Source: DASQBT01 sp035635075 (GTDB lineage Bacteria > Pseudomonadota > Gammaproteobacteria > Burkholderiales > Thiobacillaceae). From it: a stretch of 48,863 nucleotides of DNA. Position numbers and translations under genes: made by a program. Where the stretch lies: the NCBI GenBank assembly GCA_035635075.1, contig DASQBT010000031.1, forward strand, positions 1 to 48,863, in the 5' to 3' direction. The notes under the pieces were generated by a model. That model was not told where the DNA came from, did not search any database, and was given only the letters and a program-made list of their open reading frames with translations. Below, piece by piece: positions 15,294 to 24,256 of this stretch (the first letter of the stretch is position 1; every line of letters starts with the position of its first letter).

Positions 15294-16655
15294 ATGACGG
15301 TGGATGACTATCCCGCTCTTGAATCGGGCGATGGCGCTTCGCGTCCTCCTATCCTCACGGTGGCCGAACTCAACCGGATGGCCCGTCGCCTGTTGGAATC
15401 CAATTTGCCCTTGTTGTGGGTGCAGGGCGAAATCTCCAATTTCATCCAGGCGAGCTCCGGTCATTGGTATTTTTCGCTCAAGGATGATTCGGCCCAAATA
15501 CGTTGTACTCTTTTCCGGCACAAGAATCAGTTTGTCGACTGGGCGCCTGAGAACGGCCAACAAGTCGAGATTCGCGGGCTTCCGACGCTGTACGAGCCAC
15601 GCGGCGACTTTCAACTCAACGTAGAACTCATGCGGCGCGGCGGATTGGGTGCGCTCTATGAAGCGTTCGAAAAACTCAAGGCTAAACTGGCAAAGGAGGG
15701 TTTGCTTGACCCAGCCCTGAAAAAACCCCTGCCCTCATTTCCAAGTACCGTGGGCATTGTCACCTCGCCCCATGCCGCCGCGCTGAAGGACGTACTCACC
15801 ACTCTGCGCCGCCGTATGCCTGGCATGCGAGTGATCCTGTATCCTACTCCCGTGCAGGGCAAGAGTGCCGGAGAACAGATTGCCCAGGCTCTCCTCCTGG
15901 CTTCAGCACGCAATGAATGTGAAGTGCTGATCGTCTGCCGGGGTGGCGGCAGCATCGAAGACTTGTGGTGTTTCAACGACGAAGCCGTCGCCCGTGCGAT
16001 GGTTGCATGTACCATCCCGGTGGTCACAGGCATCGGTCATGAGACGGATTTCACGTTGGCTGATTTTGTTGCGGATCTGCGTGCGCCCACACCGACCGCT
16101 GCAGCCGAGATTGCCAGCCCCAATCAGACCGACTTGATGCACAAAATGGGACTGATTGCCGACCACATTAAGCGTTTCGGCAGGCATCAACAGCAAACCC
16201 ATGCCCAGCGCCTGGACAGCCTGGCACGCAGACTCAAACATCCGGGAGAAGACCTGGCGGCCCAACGCCTACACGTGGGACAGATCGCAAGGCGCTTGCG
16301 TAATCATTTTCAAACGGTGCTCGAGCGCCGGCGCTGGCAACAGCGCGAATTTGTATCGCAGCTGAAGCATCGGCTTCCCGCGATTCCTGTCGCAATGAAG
16401 AATCTGCAGTGGCAGGCAACCGTGCTGCGTGCGCACTTCGACCACGCTGTTCGGGAGCGGGAACTGCATTTGAGCCGATTGCGTAGCCATCTCCAGCATC
16501 TGAATCCCCAGGCTGTGCTGGAACGGGGTTACAGCATCACCCGAAACACCCGCGGGCAAATCATCCGCACCAGCAGTGGTTTAGAGCCGGGTGAGGCGCT
16601 GCACTTGAGTTTCGCCAAAGGAACCGCCGATGTGCGGGTGGAAAGCGCCGACTAG
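15294..16655 (+). CDS. xseA: Exodeoxyribonuclease VII large subunit
   Basis: Catalytic subunit of a single-strand DNA exonuclease that trims DNA to short oligonucleotides together with XseB. The N-terminal OB-fold is visible in LTVAELNRMARRLLESN...WVQGEISNF, and the catalytic domain has GIVTSPHAAALKDVL, CRGGGSIEDLWCFNDE and GIGHETDFTLADFVAD. A long helical region and a C-terminal GYSITRN/G segment complete the 453 residues, a normal length. The Shine-Dalgarno sequence is weak. The gene is monocistronic, divergent from exbB and convergent with miaA. Confidence 0.96.
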   Translation: MTVDDYPALESGDGASRPPILTVAELNRMARRLLESNLPLLWVQGEISNFIQASSGHWYFSLKDDSAQIRCTLFRHKNQFVDWAPENGQQVEIRGLPTLYEPRGDFQLNVELMRRGGLGALYEAFEKLKAKLAKEGLLDPALKKPLPSFPSTVGIVTSPHAAALKDVLTTLRRRMPGMRVILYPTPVQGKSAGEQIAQALLLASARNECEVLIVCRGGGSIEDLWCFNDEAVARAMVACTIPVVTGIGHETDFTLADFVADLRAPTPTAAAEIASPNQTDLMHKMGLIADHIKRFGRHQQQTHAQRLDSLARRLKHPGEDLAAQRLHVGQIARRLRNHFQTVLERRRWQQREFVSQLKHRLPAIPVAMKNLQWQATVLRAHFDHAVRERELHLSRLRSHLQHLNPQAVLERGYSITRNTRGQIIRTSSGLEPGEALHLSFAKGTADVRVESAD

Positions 16656-16669
16656 GGCCATAGCCGGCA

Positions 16670-17623
16670 TCAGGAACCTTTTGAGTCCAGAGCTTGGTCG
16701 ACCCAACTTTTCACCCTGGTGCCGAGGTTGTCAGCTAGGCAATCCGCTGTGGCCAGCCGCATGCCACGCAGCCAGGTAAGTTGCCGCTTCGCCAGCTGGC
16801 GCGTTGCGTATATGCTGCGGTTGCGCATCTCCTGGGCATCATAGGCGCCTTCCAGATATTCCCATACCTGCCGATAGCCTACGCAGCGCATGGATGGGAG
16901 CCCTGGCGTCAAGGCATATTTCCTGCGCAAGCCTGATACTTCGTCTACCAGGCCGGCCCCCAACATAGCGTCAAATCGGGCCTCGATGCGTTGATGAAGC
17001 CTGGATCGATCAGAAGGAATCAGCTCGAGGGCATGGAACCGATACGGCGCGATCGACTCGCGCTGGTCGCGCCAGAAACTGCTCATCGGCCGGCCCCTGA
17101 CACGCATGACCTCCAGGGCGCGTTGTATGCGCTGGGCATCTGTTGGCTTGATACGCGCTGCCGCTCGTGGATCACATTCAACCAGCTCTGCGTGCAGCGC
17201 GGGCCAGCCTCGCTGCGCAGCTTCTGCGTCGATCTGCGCCCTGAGAGCGTCATCCGCTTGCGGCAGGTCATCGAGTCCCTCTACCAAGGCCTTGTAATAA
17301 AGCATGGTGCCGCCGACCAGTAGCGGCGTATTGCCGCGCATTTCCACTTGCCGTATTACCTGCAGGGCATCCGTTCGGAACTGGGCAGCGGAATAACGCT
17401 GGGTAGGATCGATAAGGTTGATCAGGTGATGCGGTGCCAGCGCGAGCGCTGCCGCGTCAGGTTTGGCCGTGCCGATATCCATGTCGCGGTAGACAAGTGC
17501 CGAGTCCATACTGATGATTTCAATCAGATGGGATTTGGCCAACTCCATAGCCACGCCGGTCTTGCCACTGGCTGTCGGGCCCAACAGTACCAAGACCGGC
17601 TGTTCCACAGAACTGCTTGCCAA
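16670..17623 (-). CDS. miaA: tRNA dimethylallyltransferase
   Basis: Adds an isopentenyl group to adenosine 37 of tRNAs that read codons starting with U. The P-loop GPTASGKTG is at about residues 15-23; DSALVYRDMDIGTAKPD and the downstream ALVEGLDDLPQAD are family motifs. The length of 317 is usual. It starts 29 bases after the ppiD stop on the same strand, so it may be read from the ppiD transcript. Confidence 0.96.
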   Translation of the reverse strand: MASSSVEQPVLVLLGPTASGKTGVAMELAKSHLIEIISMDSALVYRDMDIGTAKPDAAALALAPHHLINLIDPTQRYSAAQFRTDALQVIRQVEMRGNTPLLVGGTMLYYKALVEGLDDLPQADDALRAQIDAEAAQRGWPALHAELVECDPRAAARIKPTDAQRIQRALEVMRVRGRPMSSFWRDQRESIAPYRFHALELIPSDRSRLHQRIEARFDAMLGAGLVDEVSGLRRKYALTPGLPSMRCVGYRQVWEYLEGAYDAQEMRNRSIYATRQLAKRQLTWLRGMRLATADCLADNLGTRVKSWVDQALDSKGS

Positions 17624-17652
17624 CGCGAAGCCAGTGCTGTCCGCCCGGCCCG

Positions 17653-19548
17653 CTATTCCTTGGTTTCGAGTATGCTGGCCTTTACTTCCACTTTGTTCTG
17701 AGCTTTAGCCAGCGCCAAATAGGCCTCCGTATCAGCCCGCGCAAGTGCCTGCCGCAAGCCCCCTTCCAAAGCAGTACGCATGGCCGGATCGACAGCCGAA
17801 GGCTCGGATACACGGCTGATGCGGACCAGGCGATAACTTCCGTCAGGCCTCTTCACGCCGGTGTAAGCCGGCAGCTTGACGGCATTGACGCGGAAAATGT
17901 CGGCCAGACTCTGGGCGTCGAATGGACCGGGCTGCTGGCGGCTGATCATCTGGAAAGACGACCAGGCCAACCTTGGCTCCTCTCCACGATTCAACTTCTC
18001 CAGTTCTGCCACGCCTTGCTGCTCAGCCAGCTGGGCGCTCTTCTCCGCGATCAACTTGGCTCGAATCGTTGAGCCAACGCTCGCCAGAGGGTGGAGCGTG
18101 GCAGGCCGATACTCGATTACCCGCGCCGCTACCAGCGCACCTTTGGCGGTTTCGATCGCTTCAGTATTCTGCTTATTCTTGACGCTGTCGGAAGAAAAAA
18201 TGGCGTCCAACAGTTTTGCTTCATCCAGAGGCGCAGGTCCTCCCTTCCGGGTGATCCAATCCGAAGTCTGAATCGGCAGTTTGTAGGCGTCGGCCGCCGG
18301 TTTCAGTGTAGTGGATTGGTCATACACCAGGTTGCTGAAATTCTCCGCAGCCTTGGCAAACAGTTTTTGCCCCTGCTGGCTGCGCAATTCGGCCACAATC
18401 GAGTCGCGCACGCTGGCCAGAGGAGCGACCTTGGCGGGCGTAATCCCATCCAGGCGAATGATGTGATAGCCGTAATCAGTTTCTACCGGGCCGCGCAGTT
18501 CCCCCACTTTCATGCTAAACACCGCATCATCAAACGGCTTCACCATGACTCCGCGCGGGAAGCTTCCCAGGCTGCCGCCGTGAGCCGCGGAACCGGGATC
18601 CTGCGACTCGCGTTTGGCCAGCTCCGCAAAACTAGCAGGATTCTTCCGAATTTCAACCAGCAGTGATTCTGCTTTTGCCTTGGCTTTCTGTCGGGCAGTT
18701 GTGTCCCCTTTGCCCGCGGCGATCAGGATATGGCTGGCAGCCCTCTGCTCAGGCTCGCCGAACTTGGCTTGATTAGCCTGGTAATAATTCTGAATGTCCT
18801 GGTCCGAGGGTTGAACAGCGCTTGCGAGCGCTTCCTTTGAAAGGATAACATATTCCACCCGCGCGGCTTCCGGATCGGTGAAATCAGCCTTGCGGGCGTT
18901 ATAGTAGGCTTCAAGATCACTTTCTGAAACCTGGACCTGGGCAGCAAATTGTGCCGCTGCGATATCGGCCCAGGAAACTTCGCGCTGCTGGGATACAAGG
19001 TGCGCCAGCCGATCGGCAGTAGCACTCGGCACTACAACCCCATTGACCAACGGCGATTGTAAGGCGCGCAGCAAAATCTCCTGGCGAATTTCATTTTCGA
19101 AGCCTATCGGTGTAAGGCCCCTTTGTCTGAGTGCTGACTCATAGCGTTCGCGTGAGAACTGGCCGTCTTCCAGAAACAACGGAATCTGCTGAATAATGGC
19201 TGCCACCTGTTGGTCAGGCGCCACCAGCTTGGCGTCAGCAGCCGTCAACAAGAGCGCTTTGCGATCCACCAGACTGTTTAATACCGACTCGCGAAACTCC
19301 TTGCTTTGGGTAATGGCCGGATCGTAATTGGCGCCCTGTGATTGGCGCAGGCTGTCGACCCGATTTTGCAGGGCCTGGTTGAATTCCTGCCGATAAACCT
19401 TCGCCTTGCCCACTTCCGCGACAACGTCCCCACTACCGCCCCTGTTGAAATAGGATTCGATGCCCCAAAGCGCGAAAGGCACGGTGATCAGCGCCAGGAT
19501 AAGCTTCGCAATCCAACCCTGGGCACGATCGCGGATGGCTTCTAACAT
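17653..19548 (-). CDS. ppiD: SurA/PpiD-type periplasmic peptidyl-prolyl isomerase
   Basis: A membrane-anchored periplasmic folding factor. One membrane helix at residues 13-31 (WIAKLILALITVPFALWGI) is followed by a SurA-N-like chaperone region, then a parvulin rotamase domain at about 260-360 (ASHILIAAGKG, GSLGSFPRGVMVKPFDDAVF, ETDYGYHIIRLD), and a long C-terminal half. The 631 residues match PpiD. Its place after the tRNA pair downstream of hupB reproduces the conserved tig-clpP-clpX-lon-hupB-ppiD order. A strong terminator upstream separates it from the tRNAs, so it needs its own promoter in about 70 bases. Confidence 0.93.
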   Translation of the reverse strand: MLEAIRDRAQGWIAKLILALITVPFALWGIESYFNRGGSGDVVAEVGKAKVYRQEFNQALQNRVDSLRQSQGANYDPAITQSKEFRESVLNSLVDRKALLLTAADAKLVAPDQQVAAIIQQIPLFLEDGQFSRERYESALRQRGLTPIGFENEIRQEILLRALQSPLVNGVVVPSATADRLAHLVSQQREVSWADIAAAQFAAQVQVSESDLEAYYNARKADFTDPEAARVEYVILSKEALASAVQPSDQDIQNYYQANQAKFGEPEQRAASHILIAAGKGDTTARQKAKAKAESLLVEIRKNPASFAELAKRESQDPGSAAHGGSLGSFPRGVMVKPFDDAVFSMKVGELRGPVETDYGYHIIRLDGITPAKVAPLASVRDSIVAELRSQQGQKLFAKAAENFSNLVYDQSTTLKPAADAYKLPIQTSDWITRKGGPAPLDEAKLLDAIFSSDSVKNKQNTEAIETAKGALVAARVIEYRPATLHPLASVGSTIRAKLIAEKSAQLAEQQGVAELEKLNRGEEPRLAWSSFQMISRQQPGPFDAQSLADIFRVNAVKLPAYTGVKRPDGSYRLVRISRVSEPSAVDPAMRTALEGGLRQALARADTEAYLALAKAQNKVEVKASILETKE

Positions 19549-19615
19549 GCAGTTATCCTCACAACTTGAAATGTCCGGGAACCGTATAAAACGGCTGAGA
19601 CGTGAATCTTGCCAC

Positions 19616-19643
19616 GAAAAAGGGGCTCACATTTGTGAGCCCC
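19616..19643 (-). terminator. Terminator after the hupB-tRNA transcript
   Basis: A perfect nine-base stem GGGGCTCAC/GTGAGCCCC with a four-base loop is followed on the minus strand by TTTTT, six bases beyond the tRNA-Asp end. Confidence 0.92.
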
Positions 19644-19648
19644 GACAT

Positions 19649-19725
19649 TGGCGGAGTGGACGGGACTCGAACCCGCGACCCCCGGCGTGACAGGCCGGTA
19701 TTCTAACCAACTGAACTACCACTCC
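19649..19725 (-). tRNA. tRNA-Asp (GTC)
   Basis: A 77-base cloverleaf starting GGAGTGGTAGTTCAG on the minus strand. The anticodon loop CTGTCAC gives GTC, read as Asp. The T arm GTTCGAGTC and an encoded CCA end are present. It is the second tRNA after hupB. Confidence 0.97.
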
Positions 19726-19771
19726 CTTCTGGCTGTGAACGACCCCTTACCTGCGCAAAGCCAGTTTCAGC

Positions 19772-19847
19772 TGGTGGGTGCTGACGGGATCGAACCGCCG
19801 ACATTCGCCTTGTAAGGGCGGCGCTCTACCAGCTGAGCTAAGCACCC
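19772..19847 (-). tRNA. tRNA-Val (TAC)
   Basis: A 76-base cloverleaf starting GGGTGCTTAGCTCAG on the minus strand. The anticodon loop CTTACAA gives TAC, read as Val. The T arm GTTCGATCC and an encoded CCA are present. Its 5' end lies only five bases after the hupB stop codon, so it must be cut from the hupB transcript by RNase P. Confidence 0.97.
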
Positions 19848-19852
19848 TGCGG

Positions 19853-20125
19853 TTAGTTTACTGCGTCCTTCAGTCCCTTGCCAGCGCGGAACTTGGGAAC
19901 TTTGGCCGCCTTGATCTTAATCGCGCCGCCGGTACGAGGATTGCGGCCAGTACGTGCCGCGCGTTTGCCCACATAGAAGGTGCCGAAACCCACCAAAGTT
20001 ACCATGTCGCCTTTCTTCAGGGCTTTCTTCACCGCATCGACAGCAGAGTCGAGGGCACGACCAGCGGCAGCTTTGGAAATGTCTGCCGAGTCGGCAATCG
20101 CATCAATCAGTTCAGATTTGTTCAC
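19853..20125 (-). CDS. hupB: DNA-binding protein HU, beta type
   Basis: A small nucleoid protein that bends DNA. The 90-residue length is exact for HU. The family signature GFGTFYVGKRAARTGRNPRTG is at the DNA-binding arm, and VNKSELIDAIADSADISKA is the standard N-terminus. I chose the GTG at 20125, five bases after GGGGAC; an upstream frame would add eleven residues foreign to HU. It lies between lon and ppiD as in most Proteobacteria, is driven by a near-consensus promoter, and is followed directly by two tRNA genes. Confidence 0.96.
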   Translation of the reverse strand: MNKSELIDAIADSADISKAAAGRALDSAVDAVKKALKKGDMVTLVGFGTFYVGKRAARTGRNPRTGGAIKIKAAKVPKFRAGKGLKDAVN

Positions 20126-20178
20126 GTGTTGTCCCCTTCCATTCGAGAGTTTGGCCACAGGAAGCTCCTGTGGCAGGC

Positions 20179-20208
20179 TTTATAACGTCCCGCAAATCCT
20201 AGTGTCAA
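20179..20208 (-). promoter_or_regulatory. Sigma-70 promoter of hupB
   Basis: On the minus strand a perfect TTGACA is 18 bases from TATAAA (or 17 from TTATAA), about 55 bases upstream of the hupB GTG. With the lon terminator it accounts for the useful content of the 334-base gap between hupB and lon (20126-20459); I see nothing else in it. Confidence 0.75.
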
Positions 20209-20400
20209 GCGGTTTTCAGGCGGATTGACAGTTGCCCGAAATTGCGACGCATAAATATTTCTTCAGGTATTTCGCGCGCCGAAAAAGATGGCTATAACTA
20301 TCTGTTCTAATTGGCCATTGACACTGTTTCTTTTCCGCGCGCGACGAATCAGGAATGAGCAACGCGACCGCTTTCTTCTAGATTTCGCAGCGCTGAAAAT

Positions 20401-20426
20401 AAAAAATCCCGCCGTGCGACGGGATT
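20401..20426 (-). terminator. Terminator of lon
   Basis: On the minus strand AATCCCGTCG and CGGCGGGATT form a stem (one G-T pair) followed by TTTT, about 34 bases after the lon stop codon. Confidence 0.85.
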
Positions 20427-20459
20427 TTACTGCATTGCCGCAGGCCAGCTGCCTGCCGC

Positions 20460-22868
20460 TCAGTGCTTGATCGCCAAGCTCGAACCCGCTTCATCAGTTT
20501 TCGCTGGAGGCGCCTCGGGCTCGATGCTTTCAGCCAACGGCTCGGGCTGCCGCTCGAGCGCCGTGACCAATACCTGATCGATCCACTTGACCGGATGAAT
20601 ATCCAGCTTGTTCTTGATATTGTCCGGAATCTCCACCAAGTCCTTCACATTTTCTTCAGGTATCAGAACCATCTTGATCCCACCGCGATGAGCCGCCAGA
20701 AGTTTTTCCTTCAATCCTCCGATCGGTAGCACCTCGCCCCGCAAAGTGATCTCGCCCGTCATGGCGACATCGCAACGAACCGGAATCCCGGTAAGCACCG
20801 ATACGACAGCGGTACAGATGGCTGTGCCTGCACTCGGGCCATCCTTGGGAGTCGCGCCCTCTGGCATATGAATGTGGAGGTCGCGCTTCTCATAGAAGTC
20901 CTGCGGAATACCCAGCGCCTTGGAACGCGACCTGACTACCGACATGGCCGCTTGGATCGACTCCTGCATCACCTCGCCCAGTTTGCCTGTGGTGGTCATC
21001 TTGCCCTTGCCCGGCAGCGTAACAGCCTCGATGGTGAGCAGTTCGCCCCCCACTTCAGTCCAGGCGAGTCCGGTAACTTGCCCAACCTGGTTATGCTTCT
21101 CGGCGATTCCATAACTGAAGCGACGCACGCCGAGGAATTTGTCCAGATTGCGCGACGTGACGGAAATCTTCCCTTTCGGCGTCTTCAGCAGCAGAGCTTT
21201 CACCGCCTTGCGGCACATCTTGGAAATTTCCCGCTCCAGGGCACGCACGCCGGCTTCCCGGGTGTAGTAGCGCACCACGTCACGCAAGGCAGATTCGGCA
21301 ATGTGAATTTCGGTGTCCTTGAGTCCGTTAGCCTTCATTTGTTTGGGCACCAGATATCGGACCGCAATGTTGATCTTCTCGTCCTCTGTATAGCCGGAAA
21401 GGCGGATCACCTCCATGCGGTCCAGTAGCGCTGGCGGCAGGTTCATGGTGTTGGCCGTGGCCACGAACATGACGTCCGAAAGATCGTACTCCACCTCGAT
21501 ATAGTGATCCTGGAATGTGTGGTTCTGCTCCGGGTCCAAGACCTCAAGCAGCGCAGAGGAAGGATCTCCTCGGAAGTCCTGCCCCATCTTATCCACTTCG
21601 TCGAGCAGGAACAGCGGGTTCTTCACCCCAACCTTGGTCAGGCTTTGCAGAATCTTCCCCGGCATCGAACCGATGTAGGTGCGGCGGTGACCGCGTATCT
21701 CCGCCTCGTCCCTCACCCCGCCCAAGGCCATGCGCACGAACTTGCGATTCGTGGCCCTGGCAACCGACTGGCCAAGTGACGTCTTGCCGACACCGGGTGG
21801 ACCAACCAGACACAGGATCGGTGCCTTGACCTTGTCCACCCTCTGTTGCACAGCGAGGTATTCAAGGATCCGCTCCTTGACCTTCTCCAGGCCATAATGG
21901 TCTTCATCAAGTATCCGCTCCGCTTTTGTCAGATCCTTGCTGATCTTGGTCCTTTTCTTCCACGGCAGCCCGACCATCGTCTCGATATAGCTGCGCACTA
22001 CCGTCGCTTCGGCAGACATGGGAGACATCATGCGCAATTTCTTCAATTCGCCCATGGCCTTAGCCAGAGCTTCCTTGCTCATGCCTGCATCATGGACCCG
22101 CTTTTCCAGCTCTTCCAACTCGGCACCTTCTTCCAGGTCGCCAAGTTCTTTCTGGATAGCCTTTACCTGTTCGTTCAGGTAATACTCACGCTGGCTCTTT
22201 TCCATCTGGCGCTTGACCCGGCCACGGATACGCTTTTCAACCTGGAGGATATCGATTTCCGCCTCCAGCAGTCCCATCAAATGTTCCAGGCGCTTGGCCA
22301 CGGAAATCATTTCAAGGATTTCCTGCTTTTGTTCAAGCTTCAGGGGCAGATGGGCAACTATGGTATCGGCCAGTCGGCCGCCTTCATCGATGCCGGAAAG
22401 CGAAGTCAGAATCTCGGGCGGAATTTTCTTGTTAAGTTTGACGTACTGATCAAACTGGGCTAACAGGGCACGCCGCATGGCTTCGACTTCGGTGTCATCC
22501 TTGCCATCCAGCGGAATAAGCTCGGCGCGACCGCTAAGATGCGTGTCTTCCTCCACGACATCGAGCAGCTTGGCCCGTTGATTACCCTCGACCAGAACCT
22601 TGACCGTGCCATCCGGCAGCTTGAGCATTTGCAGTACGGTGGCCACACTGCCGGTCTCATACAGATCATCCGGGCTCGGCTCATCCTGGGCAGCCGATTT
22701 CTGCGCAACCAACAGAATATTCTTGCCGGTCTCCATGGACGTTTCCAGCGCCTTGATGGACTTGGGACGCCCCACGAACAATGGAATCACCATGTGGGGG
22801 AACACCACGACATCGCGCAAGGGCAGCAGCGGGAGCTGGACAGGTTCGCCTGACTGGGGAATGCTCAC
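20460..22868 (-). CDS. lon: ATP-dependent protease Lon
   Basis: Cytosolic AAA+ serine protease that degrades misfolded and regulatory proteins. The N-terminal substrate domain begins at LPLLPLRDVVVFPHMVIPLF, the AAA+ module has GPPGVGKTSL, and the protease domain has the catalytic Ser in DGPSAGTAI and Lys in GGLKEKLLAAHRGG. The C-terminus carries an extra Pro/Glu-rich tail of about 30 residues. The start is uncertain: I prefer the GTG at 22868 (MSIPQSGEPVQ), with AAAGG upstream, giving 802 residues; a GTG at 22901 would give 813. It is preceded by a terminator hairpin after clpX, so it probably has a separate or partly read-through supply. Confidence 0.96.
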   Translation of the reverse strand: MSIPQSGEPVQLPLLPLRDVVVFPHMVIPLFVGRPKSIKALETSMETGKNILLVAQKSAAQDEPSPDDLYETGSVATVLQMLKLPDGTVKVLVEGNQRAKLLDVVEEDTHLSGRAELIPLDGKDDTEVEAMRRALLAQFDQYVKLNKKIPPEILTSLSGIDEGGRLADTIVAHLPLKLEQKQEILEMISVAKRLEHLMGLLEAEIDILQVEKRIRGRVKRQMEKSQREYYLNEQVKAIQKELGDLEEGAELEELEKRVHDAGMSKEALAKAMGELKKLRMMSPMSAEATVVRSYIETMVGLPWKKRTKISKDLTKAERILDEDHYGLEKVKERILEYLAVQQRVDKVKAPILCLVGPPGVGKTSLGQSVARATNRKFVRMALGGVRDEAEIRGHRRTYIGSMPGKILQSLTKVGVKNPLFLLDEVDKMGQDFRGDPSSALLEVLDPEQNHTFQDHYIEVEYDLSDVMFVATANTMNLPPALLDRMEVIRLSGYTEDEKINIAVRYLVPKQMKANGLKDTEIHIAESALRDVVRYYTREAGVRALEREISKMCRKAVKALLLKTPKGKISVTSRNLDKFLGVRRFSYGIAEKHNQVGQVTGLAWTEVGGELLTIEAVTLPGKGKMTTTGKLGEVMQESIQAAMSVVRSRSKALGIPQDFYEKRDLHIHMPEGATPKDGPSAGTAICTAVVSVLTGIPVRCDVAMTGEITLRGEVLPIGGLKEKLLAAHRGGIKMVLIPEENVKDLVEIPDNIKNKLDIHPVKWIDQVLVTALERQPEPLAESIEPEAPPAKTDEAGSSLAIKH

Positions 22869-22914
22869 AATTATCAACCTTTGAGTTTGGTCCCCATTCA
22901 CTGACAGGGACCCT

Positions 22915-22940
22915 GAAAAATCCGCACAAACTAGGTGCGG
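22915..22940 (-). terminator. Rho-independent terminator between clpX and lon
   Basis: On the minus strand CCGCAC/GTGCGG with a seven-base loop is followed by ATTTTT. It lies 50 bases after clpX and about 14 bases before the earliest possible lon start. Confidence 0.8.
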
Positions 22941-22959
22941 GCGAACCCTGACAATTCAA

Positions 22960-22979
22960 GGGGCTCGGTTTAGAGCCCC
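22960..22979 (-). terminator. First hairpin after clpX
   Basis: A seven-base stem GGGGCTC/GAGCCCC with a six-base loop lies ten bases after the clpX stop. It lacks a clean T-run and probably works with the following hairpin as a double terminator or as a 3'-end protector. Confidence 0.5.
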
Positions 22980-22989
22980 CGTCATCAGA

Positions 22990-24246
22990 CTAGGTTCCGG
23001 CAGCAACTGCCTGATCGGAGTAAATAAGGAGCGGCTGGCCCTCGCTATTGATGACCGATTCGTCCACGACAACCTTGGATACGTTCTTCATCGACGGCAG
23101 ATCGAACATGGTATCGAGCAGTGCGTGTTCAATGATGGAACGCAAGCCGCGCGCCCCGGTACGCCGGTCAAGCGCCCGCTTGGCAATCGCGCCCAGGGCG
23201 GTTTCGCGGAACTCCAGGTCCACCCCCTCCATCTTGAACAGCTTGGCAAACTGCTTGGTGAGCGCGTTCTTGGGCTCGGTCAGAATCTGCATCAAGGCCG
23301 TTTCATCAAGTTCATCCAGCACCGCAACCACAGGCAGGCGGCCGACAAACTCTGGGATCAATCCAAATTTGATCAGGTCTTCGGGCTCGACGGTATGCAG
23401 CATCTCCATGTCCCGCTTCTTATCGTCGACGCTTTTCACTTTGGCGCCAAAGCCGATGCCGCCTTTTTCCGAGCGGTTGCGAATTACCCGTTCCAGGCCG
23501 GAAAACGCCCCGCCGCAAATGAACAGGATATTGCTGGTATCAACCTGCACGAACTCCTGGTTAGGGTGCTTGCGGCCGCCCTGGGGCGGGACCGAGGCCA
23601 CCGTACCTTCGATCAGTTTGAGCAGCGCCTGCTGGACGCCCTCCCCGGAAACATCGCGGGTGATCGAGGGGTTGTCGGACTTGCGGGAAATCTTGTCGAT
23701 TTCATCTATGTAGACAATGCCGTGCTTGGCCTTGTCCACATCGTAATCGCATTTTTGCAGCAGCTTCTGGATAATGTTCTCGACGTCCTCGCCCACGTAG
23801 CCCGCTTCGGTAAGGGTGGTTGCATCGGCAATGACGAAGGGCACATTGAGCAACCGCGCCAGGGTCTGGGCAAGCAGGGTCTTGCCCGAGCCAGTTGGCC
23901 CGATCAGCAGGATATTGGACTTGGCCAGTTCCACGTCGTCCTTGCTGTTGCTGCGGATCCGCTTGTAATGGTTATATACCGCGACTGACAGGGCTTTTTT
24001 TGCCTGATTCTGGCCAATGACGTATTGCTCCAGAATATCGCGGATTTCGCGCGGGGTGGGCAAGTCGTTGCCGGTTTTTACACTCTGGCTTTGCTGGATT
24101 TCTTCACGGATGATGTCATTGCAGAGCTCCACGCATTCATCACAGATGAACACTGACGGCCCGGCTATCAGTTTGCGGACTTCATGCTGGCTCTTGCCGC
24201 AAAACGAGCAATAGAGGAGTTTTTCCCCGGAGCCTTTATCCGACAT
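22990..24246 (-). CDS. clpX: ClpXP ATPase subunit ClpX
   Basis: AAA+ unfoldase that feeds proteins to ClpP. The N-terminal zinc-binding domain is plain: CSFCGKSQ (first pair) and CDECVELC (second pair) within residues 13-42. Walker A is GPTGSGKTLLAQT, Walker B is VYIDEIDKI, and the IGF-type loop that docks on ClpP is seen as GIGFGAKV. The 418-residue length is typical. It follows clpP by ten bases and is surely co-transcribed with tig-clpP. Confidence 0.98.
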   Translation of the reverse strand: MSDKGSGEKLLYCSFCGKSQHEVRKLIAGPSVFICDECVELCNDIIREEIQQSQSVKTGNDLPTPREIRDILEQYVIGQNQAKKALSVAVYNHYKRIRSNSKDDVELAKSNILLIGPTGSGKTLLAQTLARLLNVPFVIADATTLTEAGYVGEDVENIIQKLLQKCDYDVDKAKHGIVYIDEIDKISRKSDNPSITRDVSGEGVQQALLKLIEGTVASVPPQGGRKHPNQEFVQVDTSNILFICGGAFSGLERVIRNRSEKGGIGFGAKVKSVDDKKRDMEMLHTVEPEDLIKFGLIPEFVGRLPVVAVLDELDETALMQILTEPKNALTKQFAKLFKMEGVDLEFRETALGAIAKRALDRRTGARGLRSIIEHALLDTMFDLPSMKNVSKVVVDESVINSEGQPLLIYSDQAVAAGT

Positions 24247-24256
24247 CGTCGTCTCC

